From assembly GCA_031835245.1 (NCBI GenBank), contig JAVKOQ010000179.1, positions 45,437 to 109,436 on the forward strand: a DNA stretch of 64,000 nucleotides. The letters run 5' to 3'. This document shows positions 32,776-41,684 of the stretch, piece by piece (within the stretch, counting starts at the first letter, position 1; each line of letters begins with the position of its first letter). Both the position numbers and the translations under genes were made by a program. The notes beneath the pieces were generated by a model. The model worked only from the letters and a program-made list of their open reading frames with translations, was not told the DNA's origin and did not search any database. The DNA comes from Balamuthia mandrillaris (Eukaryota; Discosea; Longamoebia; Balamuthiidae).

Positions 32776-33716
32776 GGCAACGCAGGTGATATTTTGCTCA
32801 GTTTTGCCAAGAGAAAAGCCAACACATATCTTGCCTTTCAAGTCCACGCCGATTGTGAAGCTAACTTTGTTTCGATAGCCTTCCCTTACAGGCGCTTCTT
32901 TTAGATCCACCAAGTCGCAAGCAGGCCTACCTCCACGCCTTTGTTTGTGTGCGTGTTTAAAGAAAGAACCAACTTCAAAGAAAAAACGAAAGAAAGAAAC
33001 GAGATGAGAAAACATACTGCTTGACCCACTCGGGTACGTTGTATTTACTTTCTTTGCGGACACGCTGAGTGATTTGCTTCAGAGTTTTTATCATTTCTTG
33101 CCGCTTCTGTTTAAGTTGTTCTTCATAGGCCAATCTGATGGAACGGGAACACATACCAAAGAATATAAACATCAATAAAAGCACCAAAGAGAGTAGCAAA
33201 AACAACGAAATAAGCAGAAAAAGAAATGAAAAGAAATGAGAATGGAAACATACTTCCAAAGAGGAGTCACAACATCGTTGATGTGATCAGGAATAGCTGC
33301 TTCTTGCTGCGCTTCATCACCATCGGTTTTCCTCTTCTTTCTTGCGTCTCCTCTTCCTCCGCCTCGTTTCGCTTTCTCTGCTCCTTCTTCATGCACTGAA
33401 GAATCAGCGCGTTCCTTTTGTTTGCCTTTTCCTTCTGCCTCTTCTCCTTCCGCTCCATCTTCTTCTTCTCGGTCTCTCTTTATGCCTTTTGGTTCTGACA
33501 TCTTTGCCACTAACGTGTTCTTCTTGATCTTCTGTCCGTGCAACACCTGAATAGCCTTTTCACAGCTTTCTTTATCCTACAGTTTACATAACAACAACAA
33601 CAAATGAGGAGGATCCAAAAGAACAAAAACCTAAGAAATACAAGAAAGAAACTACAGAGAGAGAGAGAGAGAGAGAGAGAAGAAACTACAGAGGGAGAGA
33701 GAAAGGAGCAAGAGAG

Positions 33717-33757
<41 letters not shown>

Positions 33758-34143
33758 TGACAAAAAATAAACGACAAGAAGGAAAAAGAAACCTTAAAAG
33801 AAACGTAGCCATGGATCAAGCCATGGACTTTCTTGGCTTTGACGAAAGGCAGCGACAAAGAGGTCAGCAACGCTCTCCATTTCTTCACCGGATAAAACTT
33901 TGGAAACCCGGTGACAAAGACTTTGGGATCTCCCTCAACATCGTGCCGAGAGGAGGAGGAGGCCGAGGCGGAGACCGGCGAGTTCTCCGCAGTTGTTGCG
34001 CATTCCATGTCTTGTGGCACGTCCTTCGCCGAAGCTCCTTCCTCGGCTGCTGTTGTTGTCCCGCTGCTGGTTTGTTGCCCCTCCTCCTGGACCACAGTGG
34101 CCGGCTGCTGTGGTGTCTCCTGCTCCGCTGTTGGTCCTTCCAT
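31086..34143 (-). CDS. TRMT2A: tRNA (uracil-5-)-methyltransferase, TRMT2A type
   Basis: SAM-dependent enzyme making 5-methyluridine at position 54 of cytosolic tRNA. Twelve minus-strand exons (34143-33793, 33576-33254, 33134-33018, 32938-32776, 32690-32554, 32407-32388, 32328-32173, 32084-32015, 31922-31602, 31494-31472, 31388-31292, 31209-31086) join in phase to 633 residues, close to human TRMT2A (625); two exons are only 20 and 23 bases. An RRM-like segment lies at ~75-145 ([20 protein letters not shown]), then a basic, Glu-rich linker. The methyltransferase has [13 protein letters not shown], the SAM site [24 protein letters not shown], and the catalytic Cys in YVSCSQ at about residue 582; the end [19 protein letters not shown] is typical. 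The enzyme appears intact. CT-rich tracts on the sense strand fill several introns. Confidence 0.95.
32728..32772. repeat. GA repeat in a TRMT2A intron
   Basis: A GA tract of about 20 units (CT on the sense strand) starts directly after the donor GTACTCTC of exon 32938-32776. Confidence 0.9.
33656..33752. repeat. Two GA tracts in TRMT2A intron 1
   Basis: Two GA blocks (about 33656-33681 and 33720-33752) are separated by GGGAGAGAG-type sequence; sense strand CT. Confidence 0.9.
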
Positions 34144-34241
34144 CTTTCTTTAAAATTATTTTTTTCTACCAAATCTTCACGTCGTCACGGAATTTGTCAA
34201 AAGCCTCAATTGTCAAGAAATGCTGGTCAATAGGTGCTCGT

Positions 34242-34571
34242 TTATTCTTTGTGGTTGGTTGAGGGTTCAAAAAATAAGACTTGGTTGTTAAAGCATCCAT
34301 TCCCATGCGCATTACCGCTTTGCATTACACTTCTTACTCCTTTGTGCAAGTTGCTTTGTCCAGCCAGATGGTCAGCTAAACATTCCCACTCACTGGCGAG
34401 AGCCACAGAGATTCTTTCTACCGGCATCGCTGAAGACAAGAAAAGGACGAAAGGAAGACAAAAGAGAAGTTGATTACCAAAGTGAGGGTTTTGTTTGTTT
34501 GTTTGTTTTTTTGTTTGTTTGGAGCGGCGTTTCAGAAGCCTTGCGTTGTGGAGGTTGACATCCACCGCCAT
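34242..34571 (-). CDS. Small hypothetical protein
   Basis: A minus-strand frame from ATG 34571 splits into 34571-34478 and 34429-34242 by a 48-base intron (GTAATC...TTCAG) and joins in phase to 93 residues. The first exon is basic (RLLKRRSKQTKKQTNKQ), partly encoded by an AAAC repeat. The second has SVALASEWECLADHLAGQ, which resembles one helix of a death-domain-like fold, though too short to be one. No homologue is recognised. It sits between TRMT2A and the two-pass membrane protein on the same strand. It may instead be the 3' part of a longer transcript or not coding. Confidence 0.35.
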   Translation of the reverse strand: MAVDVNLHNARLLKRRSKQTKKQTNKQNPHFGNQLLFCLPFVLFLSSAMPVERISVALASEWECLADHLAGQSNLHKGVRSVMQSGNAHGNGCFNNQVLFFEPSTNHKE

Positions 34572-34660
34572 GCTCTTACATTCAGCTCCGGTGCAATGAA
34601 GAGCAACTCAATGACTCTCCTGTTTTTATGTATCCTCTCGCTATGGGCTTTATTTTGTGT

Positions 34661-35392
34661 TCAGTTCGCTCGTGGCAGGGTGGAAGTGGCGTCCAAAGAT
34701 GAAACCGTATTCACATCCGTTGTCATCGCGGGCAGGGTGGTCGAAGTGCCAGTAAGACTACGCCGCTTTGGTACCGGAGAGGGAGAAGTCGCACCCATCT
34801 CCTCCATTTCTATGTCTCCCATCCCAGCAGCAACAGAAGATGGAGAAGAAGAAGAAGCAGACACGGTTGAGGGTGATAGCTGATGGTGAAGTTGGTGTGG
34901 ATGTTGTGGATCGGCGCTCAATGACCTGTTCCTGGGCCGCTTCTCCCGCCCCTTGACCTCCAACATCCTCGGCGCAATGACCGAGACCTGCTTCAAAAAC
35001 TTGAGAATGTCCTCCCTGGCGTGGAACTTTGTTTCCTCGGCCAGCCCCGAGAGGTGGTTCTGCAGGAGGACCACCTTCTTGCCGGAGCGCAGAGTGATAT
35101 AGAGGTCGTAGGCGTCCCCTCCCTGGGAGTCGTGCAGCTCATCGATGGTCACGTCCTGGATCTCGTGCAGCCAGTGCTCCACCACGTGGATGCCGTTCAG
35201 CCCGATGCTCTTCTCGTAGAACTTGCCGGTGGTGGCATCAAAGATGAAGCGCTTCAGTCTGGCTCTCCAGACGGCGATGGCCCCGCACACCAAAAACACC
35301 AGGCTCACGTTCCAATACAACCTGAAACTGGTTGAAAGCAAAAATAGACCTTTTGTTGCACACGTTTGAGAGTTGATCGAGAAGGGAGCGAG

Positions 35393-35427
<35 letters not shown>

Positions 35428-35688
35428 CAAACCAGCAGCCATGGAGGTGAGTCCAAAAACACCCAAGGGAAGCCAACTGAGCCATGGGTTGTTTTTGATG
35501 ACAAATCTGCGTTCCATGAAAAGGTACGCATCGGGCACGAGGCTATCAGCCTCGCCTCCATTTTCGGCTGCTCCCCCTCCACGCCGCCGTTGTCTGTTTC
35601 GTGTTCTGCTGCCCCTTGACGACGTGCCACCAGCAACCCCAGAGACCGCTCCTCCCAAGTAACCCACCAGGCGTGAAAGCACCTCCAT
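34661..35688 (-). CDS. Two-pass membrane protein with a PH-like/Ycf4-like cytosolic domain, function unknown
   Basis: Exons 35688-35433 and 35349-34661 on the minus strand join in phase to 314 residues. After a basic Arg-rich stretch (RTRNRQRRRGGG) come two hydrophobic segments: NPWLSWLPLGVFGLTSMAAG (~66-85) and LYWNVSLVFLVCGAIAVW (~95-112). The cytosolic part has KRFIFDATTGKFYEKS, HEIQDVTIDELHD and DLYITLRSGKKVVLLQNH, a beta-strand pattern like small membrane-anchored PH-type domains. A Ser/Thr/Pro-rich tail ends with TSTLPRAN. I do not recognise the family. Two TGTCGACA palindromes lie 45-80 bases upstream of the start. The intron is almost pure CT on the sense strand, so the acceptor was chosen by phase (AAAAG at 35350-35351); the alternative at CAACCAG does not keep frame. 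Confidence 0.6.
35395..35424. repeat. GA repeat in the intron of the two-pass membrane protein gene
   Basis: About 14 GA units (CT on the sense strand) just downstream of the donor at 35432. Confidence 0.9.
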
Positions 35689-35732
35689 CTTCCTTTTGTT
35701 TATTTTTTTTTGTGCTGTAACCTCAATTTCCG

Positions 35733-35771
35733 TGTCGACATGAAAAGGTGTAAACATCATGTCGACATGAT
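35733..35771. promoter_or_regulatory. Two TGTCGACA palindromes upstream of the two-pass membrane protein gene
   Basis: TGTCGACA occurs at 35733-35740 and again at 35760-35767, the latter inside a perfect 16-base palindrome ATCATGTCGACATGAT (35756-35771). They lie 45-83 bases before the ATG at 35688 (minus strand). Similar elements recur in other intergenic gaps of the window. Confidence 0.55.
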
Positions 35772-35977
35772 TTATTTCCACGTAGCAAAAGAAAGAGCGG
35801 AGCTTTAGGCGATGGAGGCTAAGACGGAGGCGATCTCTTTGGGGTCGGCTGGGTGGCACGCGAGAACGGATGGTCTTTTGGAATCCTGATCGCCGCGCGA
35901 CTGGGGGATCTGGTGCATGAGAAGAGGGGGAGTGAGTGCTTGTGCTTGCCAAAGTTACACTCATGCCGCAGAGAGAC

Positions 35978-38399
35978 CTACCCTGAAGTAAACTGTCGGG
36001 ATAGATTGGCGGGTTCGCCCGTGATATCAATGGTTAGCCATGCATATTCTTCTTTCTTCTCTCTTCTATTTTCTTTCTCAAGAAAACTCGCTTCGCACTT
36101 CTCTCATTCTCTTTTCTTTCCCTCTACTCTGCTTCTCTTGTTCTCTCTCGCTCTTTCTCTTGCTTTCTTTTTTTCGTTGACTCACCTTTGTAACGATCCC
36201 ACACCTGTTTGAAACAAAGCATATAGAAAAGTTTTGGTTTACAGAAAGCAAACAAGAAACGCATTCCACAAAAGCATACCTTTCTCGTTGCCAACTCTTG
36301 CTTCTGCTCTGGTGTATATTGGATAAAGTCTGACGCCTGTAGGGAAGCAGTTGTCTGTCATATCTTCTATAAGGGCGAAAGAAAGAAGCTTCAAAAAAAA
36401 AGAGGAGAGAAACCGTGACACCCAAGAACTGTTCAGCAACATCCCCAAAGAGCAGCAAATGGTTCACCGACGCAGAGTAGTCTATTGCCTCTATCCCTAC
36501 TTTGCTGCAATTGCAACGAGTCTCGCTCTCTCTCTTCCTCTCTTCTCTCTCTCTCTCTCTCTCAATCATACTTACAAAGAATAAACAGGTTGCTCGTCTG
36601 GTTTACGACACTGACAAGAGCAAAGCAATCGCATTTTAAGTGCACGAGTTGGGGATGAAAACAAGAAGATACGTTACCGTCAAGCCCGTGCAACGCATTT
36701 CCTCTCCGATCTTTCGATGACAAGTGGGACAGCTTAGATAGACAGCGTTCTCCAAATGAACCTTGGTCACCGTCACGAAAGTGAAACCTGCACATTCCTC
36801 CTCCATTCCTAGGATTTGCGAACAATTGTAATAGTCGTGGATCTCGTCTATCGAAACTGAAATACCATTGGGTAAGTTTGTCCTCTTCTTTGTTTGTGTG
36901 TTCCTTTCTTTCTAGCCTGAATGAGTTTCAAAAGTTACGTACTTTGTTTACGCTGTGAGCTCGACGAAGAGGATCGTTGCGAGCTGAATGACAGATCTCT
37001 GAAGGTGTGCATGTTCGCTCTGGCCCAAGCCTTTAACATATGCGCTTCCCTTATATCAGGACTGAGAAACTGGTCAAACTGTATTACAGAATATCGGATA
37101 GCAACTTCTACTTACTCTTCTATCACACTGCTCTGGAAGGAGAACGATGCGGATAACTGTTTCAAGTTATGCGCTGTTAGCAAAGCGACGGACACTATTA
37201 TTCTTGAGCAGAACGCACCTTTTCTTGGTACGTATCAATGACTACATTCTGCCAAAAAACTGGTTGTAAGTATTGTAACACGTTAGTATTACAGAGAAAC
37301 AGCTGGAGTGTTGGCTATAACTTACCGACATCTCCTCTTGCAAGATTCGCCACTGATGAGATTCCTTCAGCCCCCCAGCTGCAAAACGAATCCAGTTCAA
37401 CGGTTTTATTAGAGTGTACATAGCTGAGTATGGAGGAGGTTCGTACACTGTAAGGCAGAAGAACTCGCAAGTTTTGTCAAAGAGATAGATGTTTTGCTTC
37501 AGGCAACGCTTTCCGGCCTTGGAGATGAAACTATTAGCAGGCTCGACCTACAAAATCAGGTAAACTTTTTCTTAAACATTCACTCTTTGAAGTTAAATCA
37601 ACCAAACGCTTTCACTTACCTTTCCCACAACAGTTAACAAGTTAACACTCCCAGAAATGAAATGACCAACGTCTTTGAGTTCAACAAAGTTCGTCCTAAG
37701 GGGCTGGCGCATATTGACCTGAAAGTCGCCGGTGTGCTTGCGGATTGAAGCAGTTCTACGATCCACGTGAAGCTCCAAGTCTGAGGTACAGCCCATTCCA
37801 TAGTTGACCGACTTGGGCTGCGAGAGGGAACGAAATGCGTAATGTTAGTCCTTTTTTTCTTCTGCTGCTGCTGCTGCTGCTTCTTCTTCTTCTTCTCATT
37901 TGTTCTTCAACTTTCTTGTAGTGACGTTGTTGTTGTACCTTGATAGAGGCGCCATCGACTTCGACCGTATCTCCTACCTGTTTTGTACAACAAAAATAAT
38001 ATCAGGGACGCGCATACCCCAACGGCGATGGCGAGCAGTTTCACATACGTTTAGCATCTGGTAGTAGTGAGAGGCATCTTTCCAGCACGTAACTATCCAT
38101 CCTTCTTTAGTTTGAAATGTCCTTTCTTAAAAAACTGAAAAATATTTACTGACCTTGAATGGTATCAGTGCTGTCTCTCAGCACGAAAGAATACACCGAC
38201 TTCACTTGCTCTCCTATTTTTGTTTTCAAAGATGAAAGTCATGATGCTACCGAAGAGCAAGCAGAGGCAGAAGAAGAACGAAGTAGAAGCAGCTCCTACG
38301 TTTCTTGTCATTCCATTCTCGCAGTTGGCCTCTCCTTTCCACTACACCGATGACCACTACATCATGCAACACTGGGGACAACTCGTTGATGCTGCTCAT
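35978..38399 (-). CDS. MEIOB: MEIOB-like OB-fold single-strand DNA-binding protein (RPA1-related)
   Basis: MEIOB binds ssDNA during meiotic recombination and is related to the large RPA subunit. Sixteen minus-strand exons (38399-38300, 38213-38154, 38104-38049, 37977-37939, 37817-37620, 37547-37447, 37378-37326, 37259-37215, 37132-37116, 37078-36943, 36856-36678, 36610-36576, 36504-36414, 36354-36280, 36204-36186, 36048-35978) join in phase to 424 residues; the 17- and 19-base exons are the least sure. The start (VLHDVVVIGVVERRG, SVYSFVLRDS) lacks the RPA1 N-terminal domain, as in MEIOB. OB folds follow: LNVGDTVEVDG, QNIYLFDKTCEFFCLTVWG, SPDIREAHML. A zinc ribbon CPTCHRK...MRCTGLTC then leads to AIDYSASVNHLLLFGDVAEQ. 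The last exon (EYAWLTIDITGE) has a purine-rich acceptor. The order of segments and the short N-terminus favour MEIOB over RPA1. Confidence 0.78.
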
Positions 38400-38825
38400 A
38401 CACACACAAAAAAGGCAACGAATAAGAACAAAGAAACATGCACAGACGCCATCCAGAAGAGCAATGGTTCATTCCTCACCTGCACACAGCCCTCCTGCCG
38501 TACTTTCTCATCAGTTCATCATGACGTGCTACCTGAGCTGCTGCACACATCCTCGAACGTTGCTGCCACTTTGTTTTTTTTTCTGTGTTTTTGCTCGCTA
38601 CGTTCTTTCTTCTTCTCCTCTCCCCCCGCTTTCGTTTTTGCTCTGTTGACAAAAGACAAAAATAAAGAATGGTGCTACATTTTTTGTACAGAAAAAATCC
38701 CAGTTAAATGTCGCCACATGACGACGTGATTAAATGTCATGTCGTCGTGAATAAACAATTATGGTCAAATTTTTGATTTTTTATTGGTCGTTGTTCAAAG
38801 ATCAAACCATTGATCAACAAACAAG
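38400..38825. other. Divergent gap between the MEIOB-like gene and the MerT-HMA gene
   Basis: The gap holds T-rich sequence (38570-38590), CT-rich sequence and a paired motif at about 38715-38752: ATGACGACGTGATTAAA followed by TGTCATGTCGTCGTGAATAA. A similar ACGTCGTCACG lies at 34178-34188 upstream of TRMT2A. The plus-strand frames here are not supported as genes: they have repetitive composition and overlap the MEIOB-like exon 1. Confidence 0.45.
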
Positions 38826-39711
38826 ATGGCGGTTGGGAAGCCGTATGGGGTGGCGGTGGTTGGTGGCTTGTTGGCCTCGAGTTGCTGCGTGGTGCAGCTC
38901 CTGCTCAACGCGCTTTCCTTTGGGTGCGCGGGCTTCAACACGGTGCTGGAACCCTACCGCCCTGTGCTCTTCTGGTTGGCCATGGGCGGCCTTGGTGCTG
39001 GCTTCATCTTTGATATTCTCCTTCCTTGTTGTGGCCTCTCTTCGTCATCCTCTTGTTCCGCCAAAGGTTGGTTTCTCCTCCCTTCTCTACTTCTTCCTCC
39101 TTTTTAAAACACTCCTCTTTGTCCAAGCCTCTTCACCCAAGACCACTGCCGCCACAAAATGTGAAGCAACAGGCAACAAGAGAGCTCCAGCCTTTCGCCG
39201 CTTCTTTTTGATGGCCACGCTTGTTCTCTTGTTGTCCTACTCTCCAGAGCTCCTAGACGCTCTTCACAGACACCCAACCTCTCCTTTGGCTCCCCTGCTG
39301 CGCCACACCTCTCTGGCCTGGACATCAGCCACCACCAAGACCTGCAGTGATGCACGCATGCTGGACGAGAGTGAACCCAAGACCAGAATCTTCATCGAGG
39401 TGGAGGGCATGCATTGCAGTGCCTGCGTGGCCAAGGCCAGGTCCGTCCTGCATGACCTCAACCTCTGCGCTCGTGTGTTGTTGGATAGGGCTGGGTCTGG
39501 CAACATCACGGTGCATGCAGAGGATGCAGAGGAGGTGTTCTCGGATGAGCGGATCGTGAGCGCCTTTGAGCGTGGCACACATTTTCACGTGAAGGTATTG
39601 CGGAGGGAGGCGCTGAGGAGCGCGATCCCATTGTCTGGTGATGGCTCGCACGCTACCGAAGGCAGCTTCTACTGGCTTGTCTCTTCCCTTGCCTCCCTTG
39701 TTTCTCGGTGA
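38826..39711 (+). CDS. MerT-like membrane transport domain fused to a heavy-metal-associated (HMA/MerP-like) domain
   Basis: Exons 38826-39066 and 39128-39711 join in phase to 274 residues. The N-terminus carries the signature of the bacterial mercuric transporter MerT: a Gly-rich first helix with the vicinal cysteines LLASSCCVVQLLLN (Cys20/21), then LEPYRPVLFWLAMGGLG. A third hydrophobic segment is at ~107-120 (FLMATLVLLLSYSP). A C-terminal HMA ferredoxin-like fold follows with FIEVEGMHCSACVAKA (Cys177, Cys180) and DLNLCARVLLDR. In bacteria MerP passes Hg(II) to MerT, and natural MerTP fusions are known. Here the gene has an intron and sits among eukaryotic genes, so it is a resident nuclear gene, possibly of ancient bacterial origin. 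Substrate could be mercury, copper or another soft metal. The stop is followed by a T/C-rich gap. Confidence 0.75.
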
Positions 39712-40149
39712 TCATTGCCCGCATTCTTCGTTGTTCAGTCTCATTCGTGTATGTATGCCTGCACTTCATTGAAGGAGCCAATCCAGACTATTTGCATTTA
39801 CCGCCAATGTACTGCTGCCCATTCCCCCTCTTTCTCTACCTTTCCCTTTCTTCGTCAGTGTTTTCGTTGCTCCACCAAGGGAGGAGAGGGGAGGGAGGTA
39901 CGTGATTTCTTGCAAACACCTTGCCCTTGCCTTTTGTGCTTTCTTCCTTTCTCTGGTTCAAAGGATTAACCGCGTCGACCTGAATAAACACCTTATTCTT
40001 TCTTCTTTCTCCTCTTTAAGGTGGGTCCGGCTGCATCGTGATGAGAGACGTCCTTCGGGTCGTTACACCTTCCTCCTTCTGCTTTGTGCTACGAGCGTCC
40101 CGAGGGAACCAACAGGAAAAAAAACGGACAGTCACTTCCGGAGTGAGGC
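39712..40149. other. Gap upstream of the mitochondrial carrier gene
   Basis: The 438 bases hold the 3' region of the MerT-HMA gene and the promoter of the carrier gene. I see no TATA box, tRNA or further gene; CT-rich stretches are scattered through it. Confidence 0.4.
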
Positions 40150-41515
40150 ATGCCCAACCGTCCCATGTCTTCTGCCGCTTCTTCGTCTTCTTCCAAGTCG
40201 ACGGCCTTCAGGCATTGGCTGGAGGTAACGGGGATAGGCTTCGTGGCCGGAGCTGCCGGTCAGTACACCGTCTATCCTTACGACACCATCAAGACGCGGC
40301 TGCAGAACCAGAACAAGACTCTCGGCACGCTCTACAAACACAGTCTGGACTGCTTGTTGAAGGTCGGTCGCGACTTGTTTTTTGTTTTCTCATTGCGGTG
40401 GCTTGAAGCTTCTCCTTACTCCGGCTGTGATGAACGCTGCAGATCGTTAAAACAGAAGGCATACTTGGTCTTTACAAAGGCGTTTCTGTGGTTGCTCTTA
40501 TGACCAGGTTTCTTTCTTTTCTCTCTCCCTTTTTTTTCGGTCTGTTTTTGCCTTTCATCCTGAAACGCCTCACACACACGCTTTGACACAGTCCAGAGAA
40601 AGCATTAAAGCTGGGAGTGAATGACTTTTGTCGCTCCAAACTGGCACGTCCTGATGGTACGGTTAGCTACCGCAATGACCTCCTGGCAGGCGGCACCGCC
40701 GGCGGCGTCCAACTGCTCCTCACCTGTCCAATGGAGATAGTCAAGATAAGACTTCAAATGTTGGGTCAACAACAACAGCCGAGTTCTCCTGCTTCGGTAT
40801 CAGCCTTGGGAAGAGCAAGTGGGCCACTGACGGTGATCAGGGAGCTGGGGGTGAGAGGATTGTACAAAGGCTCCATGGCGACGTGGTTGAGGGATATCCC
40901 ATTCTCCATGATCTACTTTCCATTGTATCATAGAATGAAGAGCTATCTCAAGAGAACAAGAGGCAAAGTTGGACCTTTGGAGTTGTTTGTTGCTGGAACT
41001 TCTTGTGGTTAGTTTCTTTTCCTCTTCTTTCCTCCTCCTCCTCCTCCTCTCTGTTGTTCTTTTCTTTCTGTGTCTTCTGTCTTAACTGTCGCCAAACATA
41101 AAACCAAAAGGGTGCTTGGCTGCTGCGTTGGTTACACCAGCTGATGTTATCAAGACTAGAATACAAACGGACAAGACAGGGCGATACCACGGCACTCTGG
41201 ATTGCATCTACCAAACTTCTAGAGAAGGCTTCAGTGCCTTTTGGAAAGGTTCGTTCTGCTTTCTTCTGTTCTACACTTCTCTTTTTCCCTTCCTCATTAG
41301 CTTTCTTGCGAACAGGAACTATACCGAGGTTGTTTACACGAGGACCACAGTTTGGTGTAACGCTTCTGACCTACGAAGCGCTCCAAAAGCTCTTCCTAGG
41401 CAGCGTGCAGAGCGACCATTCTCTATCTTCCTCTACTTCTTCCCACGGCCACTCTCTTGCATCCCCCTCTCCAACACCCTCTCCGCTTTCTCCCAGCACA
41501 TCTGCTTCATCCTGA
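40150..41515 (+). CDS. Mitochondrial carrier family (SLC25) protein
   Basis: Exons 40150-40362, 40443-40507, 40592-41007, 41111-41248 and 41316-41515 join in phase to 343 residues. All three carrier repeats are present with the PxD/ExxK/R signature: [18 protein letters not shown] and TPADVIKTR, each followed by a G-rich turn such as [24 protein letters not shown] and GFSAFWKG. This is the fold of inner-membrane exchangers. The [15 protein letters not shown] segment resembles the glutamate and aspartate/glutamate carriers (SLC25A18/22/12/13), but the substrate cannot be assigned safely. The N-terminus is Ser-rich and the C-terminus ends in a long Ser/Pro tail absent from animal carriers. It converges on the SH3 scaffold gene, 169 bases away. 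Confidence 0.93.
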
Positions 41516-41684
41516 CAACCACATGAACGGGATTAAACACGAAAGAATGCTCGAAAGAAAAAAAAGAGTTTGTTGCAAGAGTGATACATGTGGCAAAACG
41601 AAGCAAGGAAGAGGAAAAACGGAGGAAGAACAAAGAATACAAGAAAAAAAAACAAAAACAAAAAAGAAGGGAAAAGCCTACGCT

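Noticed and set aside
34470-34883. Plus-strand frame with a signal-like N-terminus (137 codons)
   Set aside because: It overlaps the C-terminal exon of the two-pass membrane protein and the small gene on the minus strand, whose frames and splice phases are better supported. The hydrophobic stretch comes from low-complexity sequence.
35805-35977. Possible further 3' exon of the MEIOB-like gene ending in DPKEIASVLASIA
   Set aside because: The frame looks protein-like, but no acceptor joins it in phase to the last exon, and the in-frame TAG at 35978-35980 ends the protein naturally. A separate short transcript cannot be excluded.
38159-38729. Plus-strand frames of 64 and 169 codons
   Set aside because: They run antisense to exons 1 and 2 of the MEIOB-like gene, end in T-rich intergenic sequence and match no domain.
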